From JAWCQZ01 sp038869515 [NCBI: Halobacteria archaeon] (GTDB lineage: Archaea > Halobacteriota > Syntropharchaeia > JACQPP01): 64,000 bases of DNA. A model generated the notes under the pieces. It saw nothing but the letters and a program-made list of their open reading frames with translations. It ran no database searches and was not told the DNA's origin. The number at the start of each line of letters is the position of its first letter. Position 1 is the first letter of the stretch. Of this stretch, positions 47,207 through 56,491 are shown one piece after another. Both the position numbers and the translations under genes were made by a program. The stretch covers positions 1 through 64,000 of the forward strand of contig JAWCQZ010000002.1 of assembly GCA_038869515.1 (NCBI GenBank). The letters are read 5' to 3'.

Positions 47207-48457
47207 TTATGGATAGATTCCGCGCGTCTCGATGGCCTCGGCCACTCGCCCCACCGCGAGCATGAGGGCTGCCGTCCGCAGGGAGACCTTCTCCCTCTTC
47301 GAGATGCCGCTGACCTCGTGGAAGGCGCGGACCATGATGTGTTCCAGCCGTCGGTGGACCTCCGGGAGGTCCCAGAAGTAGTTCTGCAGGTCCTGGACCC
47401 ACTCGAAGTAGGAGACCACCACGCCGCCGGCGTTGGTGAGGATGTCGGGGAGGACCTCGACCCCCTTCCGGCGGAGGACGGAGTCCGCCCCCGGGGTCAC
47501 CGGCCCGTTCGCCGCCTCCACCACCCGGTCGGCCTGCACGCGCCCGGCGTTCTTCTCCGTCAGGGTCCCCTCCAGGGCCGCCAGGACCAGCATGTCGGCC
47601 TCCTGCTCCAGGAACTCGTCGGCGGCAACTCTCTTGGCGCCTTTGAGGCCCTGGACCGTCCCGGTCTTTTCCTTCTGGTACCAGGCGGCGGCCGGGTTGA
47701 TGCCCTTGGGATTGTAGGCCCCGCCCCGGGAGTCGGAGACCCCCACGATGGTGGCACCGGTCTCCGCCTTCATGAGACGGGCCATGTGGCTGCCCACGTT
47801 CCCGTAGCCCTGGACCAGGACTTTCTGCTTCCGCAGGTCGAGCCCCCGGGTGCGCGCATACTCCCGGAGGACGTAGAGGGCCCCGCGGGCCGTCGCTTCC
47901 CTGCGCCCCTCGGAGCCTCCGATGCTGAGGGGCTTGCCGGTGACCACCCCCGGGACCGAGTAGCCCTTCGTCATGCTGTAGGTGTCCATGACCCACGCCA
48001 TGACCTGGGCGTCGGTCCCCACGTCGGGGGCCGGGATGTCCACCTCGGGGCCGATGAGCGGCGAAATCTCAGAGACGTAGCGGCGGGTCATGCGCTCCAG
48101 TTCGTCGGGGGAGAGGGTCTTGGGGTCGCACACCACACCACCCTTGGCGCCGCTGTAGGGGAGGTTGACCACCGCGCATTTCCAGGTCATCAGCATGGCG
48201 AGGGCCCGGACCTCGTCCAGGGTGACCCCGGGGTGGTACCGGATGCCCCCCTTGCAGGGCCCCCGCGCGATGGTGTGCTGGACCCGGTGCCCGGTGAAGA
48301 CGTGGACGGCGCCGCCGTCCATCTTCGCCGGGAAGTGGACCGTCAACTCGCGCTTGGGGCGCTTCAGGATCTCCAACACCCCCGGGTCGAGGCGGAGTTG
48401 CCGGGCCGCGGACTCCAGTTGGGCCTGGGCGGCCCGGTAGGGGTTCCCCTCGGGCAT
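47207..48457 (-). CDS. gdhA: Glutamate dehydrogenase
   Basis: 416 residues, hexameric type. It interconverts glutamate and 2-oxoglutarate with NAD(P). Substrate and catalytic lysines lie in GPCKGGIRYHP and VNLPYSGAKGGV, the catalytic Asp region is DIPAPDVGTD, and the coenzyme domain has VLVQGYGNVGSHMA. ANGPVTPGAD and NAGGVVVSYFEW are further family marks. It is the last gene of a guaA-unknown-gdhA run, starting 24 bases after its neighbour. A strong hairpin follows the stop. Confidence 0.96.
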   Translation of the reverse strand: MPEGNPYRAAQAQLESAARQLRLDPGVLEILKRPKRELTVHFPAKMDGGAVHVFTGHRVQHTIARGPCKGGIRYHPGVTLDEVRALAMLMTWKCAVVNLPYSGAKGGVVCDPKTLSPDELERMTRRYVSEISPLIGPEVDIPAPDVGTDAQVMAWVMDTYSMTKGYSVPGVVTGKPLSIGGSEGRREATARGALYVLREYARTRGLDLRKQKVLVQGYGNVGSHMARLMKAETGATIVGVSDSRGGAYNPKGINPAAAWYQKEKTGTVQGLKGAKRVAADEFLEQEADMLVLAALEGTLTEKNAGRVQADRVVEAANGPVTPGADSVLRRKGVEVLPDILTNAGGVVVSYFEWVQDLQNYFWDLPEVHRRLEHIMVRAFHEVSGISKREKVSLRTAALMLAVGRVAEAIETRGIYP

Positions 48458-48481
48458 CCGGGAATGGGGAGGCGACCCGGA

Positions 48482-48832
48482 CTAAACGTTTCCGCCGTCC
48501 TGCACGAGCGCCAGGAGGTCCTCGAAGAGCGCCCGGTCCATCCTCTCGGGGACTCCGAAGAGCCGCGCCCCCGACAACTTGCAGACGTAGGTCCCGCCCC
48601 GGTGGAGGACCGCCTCCTCGCCGCTCCTCAGGTCCACCCCGAGGCCGTGGCGCTCCGCCAGGGCCCGGACCCGCTCCAGGGCCGCCCCCCCCTCCAGCCG
48701 CAGGGGGCGGGGCCCCTCGGCCGCGAGCCGGACGCAGCCCATGGACCAGTAGAGGCGGGCGTTCGGGGCGAGCTGGAGGGACTCCGAGGGGCCGGGCTTG
48801 CGGGCCAGGAACGCCTCGACCCGCTCCCACAT
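48482..48832 (-). CDS. Small conserved-looking protein of unknown function
   Basis: 116 residues. Its ATG at 48832 overlaps the guaA stop (ATGA), which fixes the start. The sequence is a compact alpha/beta type (LAPNARLYWSMGCVRL, LERVRALAERHGLGVDL, GTYVCKLSGARLFG). No family recognised. It is co-translated with guaA and followed by gdhA, two ammonia- or glutamine-related enzymes. Confidence 0.68.
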   Translation of the reverse strand: MWERVEAFLARKPGPSESLQLAPNARLYWSMGCVRLAAEGPRPLRLEGGAALERVRALAERHGLGVDLRSGEEAVLHRGGTYVCKLSGARLFGVPERMDRALFEDLLALVQDGGNV

Positions 48833-50430
48833 CAGCACGGCTCGATGGTGGCCGGGGGCTTCGACGAAATCGCGTAGGCCACCCAGGTGACCCCCCCCAC
48901 TTCGTTGGTGATTCGGTTCGAGACGGCCTCGAGGACTTCGGGGGGCAGCCGCGCCCAGTCGGCGGTCATCGCCTCCTCCGACTCCACCACCCGCACGATG
49001 ACGATGTGGCCGAGGGCGCGCTCGTCGCCGAGGACGCCTGTGGCCCGGTCGTCGCCCACGGCCGCGAAGGCCTGCCACACCTTCGGGTACCACTGCGCCT
49101 TCTGCAGCTCCTCCTCGACGATGGCGGAGGCGTCGCGGCAGATGCGGAGCTTCTCCTCGGTGACCTCGCCGATGACCCGCGCCGCGAGGCCGGGCCCCGG
49201 GAAGGGGTGGCGGTGGATGATGTCGCCCGGCAGGCCGAGGGTGTGGCCGAGGGCGCGGACCTCGTCTTTGTAGAGGTCCCGCAGCGGCTCGAGGACCTTC
49301 AGGCCCATTTTCTCGGGCAGGCCCGCCACGTTGTGGTGGGACTTGATGCGCGAGGCCCGGCGGCTGGTGGCGGCCGACTCGATGCGGTCGGGGTAGATGG
49401 TCCCCTGGACCAGCCACTCGGCCCCCTGGAGCTTCCGCGCCTCCTCCTCGAAGACCCGGACGAACTCCTCGCCGATGATGAGCCTCTTCCTCTCGGGGTC
49501 GGCCACGCCCTTCAGCCGCTTCAGGAACCGCTCGCGGGCGTCAACGAAGACCAGGGGCAGCCCCAGGCGGGCCGCCAGCCCCTTCACCGCCTCGGGCTCG
49601 CCCTTCCGGCAGAGGCCGTGGTCGACGAAGATGGAGGTGAGGCGGCCCGGCAGGGCGCGGTGAACCAGGACGGCGGCCACCGTCGAGTCCACGCCGCCGC
49701 TGAGGCCGCACACGAGTTTGGAGTTCCCCGCCGACTCCTTCGCCTCCCGGGTGATCGACTCGATGAGGGCCTCGGGGGTCCAGTCGGGGCCGAGGCGGCA
49801 GACGTCGAAGAGGAACCGGGAGAGGATCTCCCGCCCCCGCGGGGTGTGGCGGACCTCCGGGTGGAACTGGATGCCGTAGAGGGGGATGGAGCCGAGGGCC
49901 TTCAGGACCCTGTTGTCGGGCTGGGGCCCCTCGGGCTGGACGTTGACCCGGAAGGCCGCGATGGGGGAGTGGGCGGTCTTGCCGAGGACCTTGGCGCCGT
50001 CGGGGAGCCGCTCGATGCGGTCGCCGTGGCTCATCCAGACGGTGGTCTTGCCCCCGAAGCCCCAGAAGAGGAGGTCCCCGTCCACGACCTGGAGCTCGGT
50101 CCGGCCGTACTCCCGCATGGGCGCCCTGGCCACCCCCTCGCAGGTGAGATGGGCGATGAGTTGCGCCCCGTAGCAGATGCCGAGGACCGGGAGCCCCATC
50201 CGGAGGAGGGCCGGGTCGCACCGGGGCGCGCCGTCGGCGTAGACGCTCGCGGGGCCGCCCGAGAGGATGATGCTCTTGACGTTCCTGGCCCGGAGGTCGG
50301 CGGGCTTGACCTCGGGCGGGAAGAGTTCGGCGAAGACGTGCTGCTCCCGGCAGCGGCGGGCGATGAGGTGGCTGTACTGGCCGCCGAAGTCGAGGACGGC
50401 GACAGCGACCGGGCGGGGAGGTTCGGCCAT
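48832..50430 (-). CDS. guaA: GMP synthase (glutamine-hydrolysing), one-chain form
   Basis: 532 residues from the ATG at 50430. It aminates XMP to GMP. The class I amidotransferase domain has the nucleophile Cys86 (VLGICYGAQL) and GIQFHPEV near residue 190. The synthetase domain has the PP-loop LSGGVDST near residue 240, and the C-terminal dimer domain ends with the usual TWVAYAISSKPPATIE. Many euryarchaea encode the two domains as separate genes, so a fused gene is worth noting. Co-directional with the small unknown gene and gdhA. Confidence 0.96.
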   Translation of the reverse strand: MAEPPRPVAVAVLDFGGQYSHLIARRCREQHVFAELFPPEVKPADLRARNVKSIILSGGPASVYADGAPRCDPALLRMGLPVLGICYGAQLIAHLTCEGVARAPMREYGRTELQVVDGDLLFWGFGGKTTVWMSHGDRIERLPDGAKVLGKTAHSPIAAFRVNVQPEGPQPDNRVLKALGSIPLYGIQFHPEVRHTPRGREILSRFLFDVCRLGPDWTPEALIESITREAKESAGNSKLVCGLSGGVDSTVAAVLVHRALPGRLTSIFVDHGLCRKGEPEAVKGLAARLGLPLVFVDARERFLKRLKGVADPERKRLIIGEEFVRVFEEEARKLQGAEWLVQGTIYPDRIESAATSRRASRIKSHHNVAGLPEKMGLKVLEPLRDLYKDEVRALGHTLGLPGDIIHRHPFPGPGLAARVIGEVTEEKLRICRDASAIVEEELQKAQWYPKVWQAFAAVGDDRATGVLGDERALGHIVIVRVVESEEAMTADWARLPPEVLEAVSNRITNEVGGVTWVAYAISSKPPATIEPC

Positions 50431-50477
50431 GGTGGGGATGGGTTTGTGGGTTTTCAACCTTCTTGGTTGCCCGGGTC

Positions 50478-50530
50478 GTGGGGGAGGGGGCGGGCCTGCG
50501 GACGGGGAGTTACGGCCGGCGACCCCCCGG
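50478..50530. repeat. GC-rich hairpin family, copy B (degraded)
   Basis: GTGGGGGAGGGGGCGGGCCT then GCGGACGGGG matches the flank of copies A and C, followed by GGCCGGCGACCCCCC, but the long stem is not preserved. It lies between guaA and the M50 protease gene. Confidence 0.5.
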
Positions 50531-50553
50531 GGCGCTGGCCCCCCCTGCCCCGG

Positions 50554-51240
50554 CTACGGGCGCAGGAGCAGCCACGCGACCCCTCCGACCCCGGCGATGG
50601 CTCCCACGACCCCGGCGAACATCCCCTTCCCGCCCCCTTTCAGCACCTTCTCCCCGTCGAAGGGGGCGAAGGGGAGCATGTTGAACCCCGCCAGGAAGAG
50701 GTTGATGTAAACCGCCAGGGAGGCGACCTCCCGGAAGGAGGTGAGGAGGACCGGGAGCGCGACTCCGGCCATCAGGACGTTGGTGAGGGGCCCTGCGGCC
50801 CCGATGAGGCCGTAGTCCCTGCGGCGGATCTCGGTCCCGGCAATCATCACGGCCCCGGGCGCCGCGAAGAGGAACCCGATGAGGGCGGTGGCCAGCATCA
50901 GGAGGAGCCCCCGGGGGAAGGCCCGGAACTCGGCCCAGCACCCCTTCCTCTGGGCGACCACCTTGTGGGCCATCTCGTGGAGGACGAACGCCGGCCCGAT
51001 GATGGCGGTGACGAGGAGGACCAGCCCCAGCGGGTTCGGGTGCGGCGGCGCGGCGCCGTAGAGGGGGGGCACGGTGTAGAGAATCACGAAGGCGGCCACG
51101 AGGGCCCCCAAGGCGAGCGAGAGGTGGCGGGCCTCGGTGCGGCTGAAGCGGAGGCGCCGCGGGTCGGCCCCGGGAGCCCAGGTCTCCGGGCCGAGGGGCG
51201 GGGGGGACCAGGGGGCGGGGGGAGCCGACTCCCAGGCCAT
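50554..51240 (-). CDS. M50-family intramembrane metalloprotease
   Basis: 228 residues from the ATG at 51240, with about six hydrophobic helices. The zinc site HEMAHK lies near residue 89 and the third ligand in FNMLPFAPFDGEKV near residue 190, typical of site-2-protease-like enzymes. GAAGPLTNVLMAGVALP is another M50 mark. Such enzymes cleave membrane-bound regulators or remnant signal peptides. The longer frame from 51297 lacks support. Confidence 0.88.
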   Translation of the reverse strand: MAWESAPPAPWSPPPLGPETWAPGADPRRLRFSRTEARHLSLALGALVAAFVILYTVPPLYGAAPPHPNPLGLVLLVTAIIGPAFVLHEMAHKVVAQRKGCWAEFRAFPRGLLLMLATALIGFLFAAPGAVMIAGTEIRRRDYGLIGAAGPLTNVLMAGVALPVLLTSFREVASLAVYINLFLAGFNMLPFAPFDGEKVLKGGGKGMFAGVVGAIAGVGGVAWLLLRP

Positions 51241-51460
51241 GGTGGAGTTGGCGGGGGACCGAGGAAAAACGTGCGCCCTCTGCCGGCGCGGCAACAACTG
51301 GGACTGGATTGCGTTGAGATTTCATGCCTGAAGCCCGGGGCGTCCGCCGGCGGGCCTTTTAAGAATTTCGCGCAGCGAAAATTCTTGTGAAACCCCTGGA
51401 TTTATCCCGCCACGGAACGTATCTCCCGGCCAGAGCATGAAAGAACAGTTCGGGGAAATT

Positions 51461-51468
51461 CATATAAA
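51461..51468 (+). promoter_or_regulatory. Strong TATA-like box for the large secreted protein
   Basis: CATATAAA lies 25 to 32 bases before the GTG at 51493. About 75 bases further upstream there is a hairpin (AAGAATTTCGC with GCGAAAATTCTT, 51361-51386). Confidence 0.6.
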
Positions 51469-51492
51469 CGGGAAGCGGCCCTCCTCTTTTGC

Positions 51493-54135
51493 GTGAATCT
51501 CGTCAAAGACGATTCCGCCCGCGTCCCGTTTTCGGCCATCGGGGCCCTCCTCCTTTCCGCAGCCATCGTCACCACAGCCCTGCTCGTCAAGCTCGACGCC
51601 CAGATCGCCCGCGAGACCGCCCGGGAGCCTGAAATTTCGGAGAGCGCCGAGCTCCTTGCATCAGCCAAGCAGGACGTGGCCCGGCTGCTGTCGTGGTCGG
51701 TCCAGGGGGCGGCCTCCGGGGTTTCCCGGGCGCCGGTGGTCGCGGGATTCCGGGGAACCATCCCCAATAACCAGACACCGGAAAGGTGCGCCGAGAACCA
51801 AACGTGCGTTTCACTCTTCAACGAGGAGCGGGTCCGGAGAGAGGCCCTCCGGCGGCTGGGCGGCTACCTGGCCGCGTCCAACGCGACCTACCGCCAGGGG
51901 GAGTCGCGGGTGGAGGCGCACCTGCCGGAGAACTGGACGAACCTGACGCTGGAGCCCGTGAACATGGACATCGCGCGGACTCTGAATCCGCCCCTCTGGG
52001 GGCCCAGGGGGGACGCCGAGGCCTACTGGCTCGCCCGGCTCCCCGTGAACTTCACCGTGACGAAGCCGCGCCAGAAAACCCACCGGGAAACCGCGCCCGT
52101 CGAGACCTTCGTCCCGGCCCGGTTCCCCCTCGTCCGGAACCTCACCGAGGGGTTCGCCCGGGAGAGGCTCCGGGGGGGCCCGGTATTCTGGGAGTTCACC
52201 GGGGGCTCTCTGGGCCAGGTGTGGGTGAAGGGCTACCTCCAGTGGGCGGGCAAGGGCACGGGGGACTTGAACGACGTCTACGGGGCGGGAGGAATCCGGC
52301 CGAACGAGGACGTGGAGAAGCTCCTGAACGGGGTCCTCCTCCTCGACGAGGGGTTCCAGTTCCAGACCGTGGACCCGGGCTCGCTCCGGGCGGTGCTGCC
52401 CCTGGAGTTCCAGACGGCCCTCGACGAAGTCGAGCAGGTCGGCGGCGGGCTCGTGCAGGCCGGGAAAACCCTCGAAGAGTTGCTGGCGGGCGACGGGTCC
52501 GGGAGGGCGCGGGAGCAGATGCGCGAGCCGAGGAGCGCCGACGAGTTCCTGGTCTGCCCCCTCGAGTCGCCGAAGGCCGACATCCCGGCGGGGAGCAGCA
52601 ACTCCTGCAAAACGACTCCCGAGGACGATGGCGCCTGCGGGCTGTGCAGGTCGGGCGAAATCCGGTCGAAGGTCAAGGAGATCGCCTCCCAGGTCTACTC
52701 CGCGGAGATTCGGGCCGACCTCTCCCGGCAGACTGGAACCACGGGCCCGTGCCCCGGAGCGTCGGGCTGGCGATACACCGGCCACTCCTGCTCGGCCGCC
52801 GCGGCGCCATCCGGGGCCCTCGGGGCCGATGTTTGCGCGGTGACCTACACCCGGACATGCGCCGAGTCCAAGGACGGGGAGACCACCACCTACTCCCGGT
52901 CAAGGAGCGACGCCGTGAACGTGAGGTTCGTGGCCTCCGATTATTCCCGGACGAACCTGGACCTCTCGGCGGCGGGGCTGCCGGGGTCGGGCTCGACGGG
53001 CAGAGATGTGGCCGGGGCCTTCTCTTCGGCGACCTTTGACAAAAAAACGGACCCGAATTTGGCCGATGCGATGTCGGAATACCGGTCAAAGCACTGGAGG
53101 TTCGAGGACCAGAGAGGGGTCCTCTCGGACCCCGGGAGTTCCAGCGTCCCGGGCAAGACGGTCGCCACCGAGAAGCCGGGGTGGCTGGAGGATGAGGCGA
53201 AGGAGGAGGTCCGCCGCCTCATCGACCGGTTCAAGGAGATAAAGACGTGGCCCGGGACGACCCCGGAGAACAGGACCCACTACGCGGACTACCTGAAGAA
53301 GGTGAGCGAGGAGCTGGTGAAGGGGATGACGGAGAAAGCCCCGGGGCTCGCGGAGCGGAGCCGCTTCGCCGACGACGGGACCTACCGCAGCGCGGCCGCC
53401 AAGGCCCTCTACCTCGCCCGGGCGTGGTTCGTGGACGACGCGGTGAGGCGGATCCACGATTTTGGCGAGAAGGGGGTGGCGGAGATCAACGCGAGGATTG
53501 ACGACCTCCTGAAGGGCGCGAGGGGCGGAAAGGAGGACCGGGAGACCCGGGAGAGCGCCCGGGAGGCCATCCGGAAGAGGGGGGAGTTTTTAAAGGGGGC
53601 CGCGTCGTTCCCGCTCGGAATGGAGATGAACCTCTCTGTGGGCGACAGGACGGCGGAGGCGCGCGGGTGGGCCCGGGGGTGGAATGAGACGGTTCGGCTG
53701 AGCATCGACCAGAGGCCGGACTGGCTGAACGGGAACGAAACGGAGGGTTTCATTCCCCTGAAAATCCGGACGTGGAGCCTGCCCGTCCCCGTGGCTCCTA
53801 CGCGGCACGGAGGGGCGATGATTCTGCCGCCGCCCTTCCCGTGGGTCGTGACGGCGAACGCGTGGGTGGTCCATGTGGAGGGGGAGTTTGCGCTGACGGC
53901 GGAGGATGCGGGGGAGAGCGTCTGGACCGGGGAGGGGTTTGAGAGGGTGGGGTGGGTGAGGGAGTTCACACCGGAAATAAAGGACCCGCTTACAGGGAAA
54001 GTTCTGGGTGACAACCGAAGGATGAGATTCGACTTCTGGACTGTTTTACCGATCGTCGTACCACCGGGACCGGGGGGCGTAGGTGATGTTGCTGGCGGAG
54101 AACCGCTCTCTTGCTCGCCACCCGAAGCATGTTGA
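51493..54135 (+). CDS. Large secreted or membrane-anchored protein with a pilin-like N-terminus
   Basis: 880 residues from a GTG placed 25 bases after a TATA-like box. Residues 1-45 (VPFSAIGALLLSAAIVTTALLV) form one hydrophobic helix after a charged start, like the class of euryarchaeal large proteins with pilin-type N-termini. The rest is hydrophilic, with many N-glycosylation sites (NQT, NAT, NWT, NLT), a Cys-rich section near residues 350-400 (CKTT...CGLCRSG), and a helical part near 550-700. The C-terminus has no second membrane helix. It is probably a cell-surface structural protein. No enzyme motif was seen. Confidence 0.72.
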   Translation: MNLVKDDSARVPFSAIGALLLSAAIVTTALLVKLDAQIARETAREPEISESAELLASAKQDVARLLSWSVQGAASGVSRAPVVAGFRGTIPNNQTPERCAENQTCVSLFNEERVRREALRRLGGYLAASNATYRQGESRVEAHLPENWTNLTLEPVNMDIARTLNPPLWGPRGDAEAYWLARLPVNFTVTKPRQKTHRETAPVETFVPARFPLVRNLTEGFARERLRGGPVFWEFTGGSLGQVWVKGYLQWAGKGTGDLNDVYGAGGIRPNEDVEKLLNGVLLLDEGFQFQTVDPGSLRAVLPLEFQTALDEVEQVGGGLVQAGKTLEELLAGDGSGRAREQMREPRSADEFLVCPLESPKADIPAGSSNSCKTTPEDDGACGLCRSGEIRSKVKEIASQVYSAEIRADLSRQTGTTGPCPGASGWRYTGHSCSAAAAPSGALGADVCAVTYTRTCAESKDGETTTYSRSRSDAVNVRFVASDYSRTNLDLSAAGLPGSGSTGRDVAGAFSSATFDKKTDPNLADAMSEYRSKHWRFEDQRGVLSDPGSSSVPGKTVATEKPGWLEDEAKEEVRRLIDRFKEIKTWPGTTPENRTHYADYLKKVSEELVKGMTEKAPGLAERSRFADDGTYRSAAAKALYLARAWFVDDAVRRIHDFGEKGVAEINARIDDLLKGARGGKEDRETRESAREAIRKRGEFLKGAASFPLGMEMNLSVGDRTAEARGWARGWNETVRLSIDQRPDWLNGNETEGFIPLKIRTWSLPVPVAPTRHGGAMILPPPFPWVVTANAWVVHVEGEFALTAEDAGESVWTGEGFERVGWVREFTPEIKDPLTGKVLGDNRRMRFDFWTVLPIVVPPGPGGVGDVAGGEPLSCSPPEAC

Positions 54136-54698
54136 GGGGAGTCATTCCAATTATTCTACTCATAGTTCTATCGGTTGTTGGCCATGCCGCATCCAATGAA
54201 TATGGCGAGGTCGTTGCCTATTTTAATGGCAAAACAGTCCCACCGCTGGAGAAGGCGTCTCTCACCGTTGGCCAAATTTTCGAGCTAAAGGTGGACATCT
54301 CCATGAAAAGGCAAGGAGACGTCGTTTTGGCTCTCACATCGCCGGGTTCCACTGATGATCGACAACCCTACAAAACTATCGAAGGTCCCAGCCAATTCGG
54401 CAAATCCTTCCGCTCCGGCTTACGAGACGCAGGCGAGCGATTCGAGCTTCGCTGGCGATTGCAACCCACCGGGGCTTGGACCGGCGGGACGGCACCGATC
54501 AATCTCTATGTCGGATTTGAGAATCCAAAACCGCCTTACGAACGTTTTCCGTTGGAGTTTGCAATCGCCAGCATCTACATCGAGCCCTCGGGCGGCGCGC
54601 CCGCGCAACCTCCGATAGGGACTCCCCGCCAGCCGGGGTTTGAACTGCTCGCCGCCCTCGCCGCGCTGGCCGTCGCTCTCTTGGCGCGCAGGCGGTAG
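54129..54698 (+). CDS. Sarcinarray-like surface protein with a PGF-CTERM-like tail
   Basis: 189 residues from the ATG at 54129 (an in-frame ATG at 54111 is also possible). A signal peptide (VIPIILLIVLSVVGHAA) precedes a beta-rich domain: GEVVAYFNGKTVPPLEKASL, FELKVDISMKRQGDVVLAL, IEGPSQFG and GAWTGGTAPINLYVGF. This order resembles the sarcinarray family described in Methanosarcina. The tail (RQPGFELLAALAALAVALLARRR, quoted in part) has the PGF motif, helix and basic end of archaeosortase substrates. Lower GC than its neighbours. It overlaps the end of the large secreted protein gene, so the two are likely partners. Confidence 0.68.
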   Translation: MLRGVIPIILLIVLSVVGHAASNEYGEVVAYFNGKTVPPLEKASLTVGQIFELKVDISMKRQGDVVLALTSPGSTDDRQPYKTIEGPSQFGKSFRSGLRDAGERFELRWRLQPTGAWTGGTAPINLYVGFENPKPPYERFPLEFAIASIYIEPSGGAPAQPPIGTPRQPGFELLAALAALAVALLARRR

Positions 54699-54767
54699 AG
54701 TCGCAGCAGACCAGATTTACTGAATGGCTCTAATGTGTACTCGAGATGTAGCCACGCTTAATAGCAA

Positions 54768-55340
54768 TTGCGCGGGTTCATTGACGTGCCACAAGAAGGA
54801 AACCCGTTCGGGATTACCGAGAAGATGGTCCGCAAGGTCGCCCGAGAGACCGCGGAGTGCATGAGTGACTTCAAAACAAATTTCGTCGAGAAATACAAAA
54901 TAAACATAAGCAACAAACTCACGTCAGAACTGGTCGGAAAAATATTTGAGACGCGTTGTGAATCGATCTTCTCAAAATCTCTTGGTTACGCGGTGCGGCG
55001 GGAAGCCAGCGATAAAGATCCAGACCTGTATTTCACGAGAATAAACAGACCGCTTGAGGTAAAACTGACCTCAACACTCACCGCGTGGACTGGCGGCGAG
55101 TTCAGCAAGAGGCCTTTCGATTACCTTCTGGTTTCATGGGGAGGCAGCTTCGATGAGTACTTCGTGGCGCTGGTTCGCCTTGTGAAGAAAGATTGGAAAT
55201 CGAACTACCAGAAGAAGTTCTACGGCCCTTCGTATTCTGCCAAAAAATTGTACGAGCGAAAAGACAAGAAGGTGTTCATGGGGGATTTCAAAGTGAACGA
55301 GAGCCGCGGGAGTGTAAAAATCGTCAGAGAGCGGATTTAG
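54768..55340 (+). CDS. Type II restriction endonuclease, PD-(D/E)xK type
   Basis: About 190 residues. The nuclease core is DKDPDLYF followed by LEVKLTS: P85-D86 and E97-x-K99 fit the PD-(D/E)xK metal site. The pairing with a convergent DNA methyltransferase gene (17-base overlap) makes a type II restriction enzyme the best reading. The recognition site cannot be told. The start is unsure: TTG at 54768, or GTG at 54786. Codon use is AT-rich and unlike the host. Confidence 0.75.
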   Translation: MRGFIDVPQEGNPFGITEKMVRKVARETAECMSDFKTNFVEKYKINISNKLTSELVGKIFETRCESIFSKSLGYAVRREASDKDPDLYFTRINRPLEVKLTSTLTAWTGGEFSKRPFDYLLVSWGGSFDEYFVALVRLVKKDWKSNYQKKFYGPSYSAKKLYERKDKKVFMGDFKVNESRGSVKIVRERI

Positions 55341-56118
55341 CCCTGCCCGGTGAGACGTAGGCGGAAAGAGGGGGAATAGCCTCTTTGAGGCGCTCTTTGA
55401 TTATACAGTGGTATCTCTCGCTTACCTCGCACCCGAGATAGTGTCGCCCATTCTTCTTGGCGGCAACGGCTGTCGTCCCCGAGCCCATGAATGGATCAAA
55501 AACAAGGTCGCCGGGGTTGCTGCTGGCCTTCACGAAAATCTCAAGGAGTCGGACCGGCAATTGCGCGATGTGGTCCGTCTTCTCTCTGCTCACGTTCTTG
55601 ACAATGTTAAAAATGAAAACATCGTAGGGACCGGTCCCATTTTTGCCCTGTCGTATCAGCTTTTGGATCCGCCGATCTGTGGGATTCTTGTAGGGCTGGA
55701 CCACCTCTTGTTTGTTGAAAGTGTACTCGTCGCTCTTTGTATAGAATAGGATGGAGTGCTGGGTGCGCGTGTAGTTTCGCTTCGAATGTCCAGTATTCGT
55801 GTTATAGTGCCAAGTAATCCAACGCCGGAACTTGAGTTTTTTGTCCAAGTATGGCTTAAGGTAAGCGTTGTTCTCTGGATAATTAAAAAGATAGAAGCTT
55901 CCAGTCGATTTGAGGATCCGGATGCATTCGGATAGCCACGAGTGGCACCATTCCAGATATTGTTCGAATCTCAGATCATCATCGTAGGTATCATATTTTT
56001 TCCCGATGTTGAATGGGGGGTCGGCAATGATCAAGTCGATGCAGGAGTCGGGCAGCGTCTGCATGAAGGACGCGCAATCGCCCAAATGGACGTAGTTAAG
56101 CGGAGGCACCTTTTTCAT
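55324..56118 (-). CDS. DNA adenine-type methyltransferase of a restriction-modification system
   Basis: 264 residues from the ATG at 56118 (six bases after an alternative at 56124). The catalytic motif DPPF is near residue 33, and the SAM motif FDPFMGSGTT near residue 208, an order (IV before I) that marks beta-class enzymes. NYTRTQHSILFYTK is typical of the N6-adenine branch. It protects host DNA against the convergent nuclease. Its start lies inside the end of the winged-helix gene, so the two are co-translated. AT-rich compared with the window. Confidence 0.92.
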   Translation of the reverse strand: MKKVPPLNYVHLGDCASFMQTLPDSCIDLIIADPPFNIGKKYDTYDDDLRFEQYLEWCHSWLSECIRILKSTGSFYLFNYPENNAYLKPYLDKKLKFRRWITWHYNTNTGHSKRNYTRTQHSILFYTKSDEYTFNKQEVVQPYKNPTDRRIQKLIRQGKNGTGPYDVFIFNIVKNVSREKTDHIAQLPVRLLEIFVKASSNPGDLVFDPFMGSGTTAVAAKKNGRHYLGCEVSERYHCIIKERLKEAIPPLSAYVSPGRAKSAL

Positions 56119-56368
56119 GGACAAGCACCTTCCGACCTAGATCGGTCAACTCATACAAGCGCCCTCGCTTATCTTGCTCATTCAAGCATTTTACAAGACC
56201 CCGGTCTTTCATACCCGATAGGGTCATACTGACGTGGTTCAATCGGATTCCCACCTCGTGGGATATCTCAGAAGGCGTCATCGTCCTATGGGCAAGGCAG
56301 ACCAGGACTTTCCGCCGATATGTCGATGCCTTGATGAGTGCGACTGCGGGGACCATGTTCCGATCCAT
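56096..56368 (-). CDS. Winged-helix regulator of the restriction-modification unit (MarR-like)
   Basis: 90 residues from the ATG at 56368, 23-30 bases after a TATA-like box. The fold is seen in RRKVLVCLAHRTMTPSEISH (helices 1-2), GIRLNHVSMTLSGMKDRGLV (recognition helix) and the wing DKRGRLYELTDLGRKVL. It overlaps the methyltransferase start, and would control the timing of methylase and nuclease as C proteins do in bacterial systems; the fold is different from bacterial C proteins. The longer frame from 56425 would run through the promoter. Confidence 0.78.
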   Translation of the reverse strand: MDRNMVPAVALIKASTYRRKVLVCLAHRTMTPSEISHEVGIRLNHVSMTLSGMKDRGLVKCLNEQDKRGRLYELTDLGRKVLVHEKGASA

Positions 56369-56390
56369 CGGTAGGTCTTGGATCCTGGCA

Positions 56391-56398
56391 TATAATAG
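56391..56398 (-). promoter_or_regulatory. TATA-like box of the regulator-methyltransferase operon
   Basis: On the minus strand ATTATATG lies about 25 bases before the ATG at 56368. A second AT-rich box (TTTATATTA, 56413-56421) is just upstream. Confidence 0.5.
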
Positions 56399-56491
56399 TT
56401 TAAGGACATTCTTAATATAAATCACGTACTATACTTAAATCTTGCTACCACCGATAGGCGACGACGAACCACCATCACGAGTCGTCAGATG

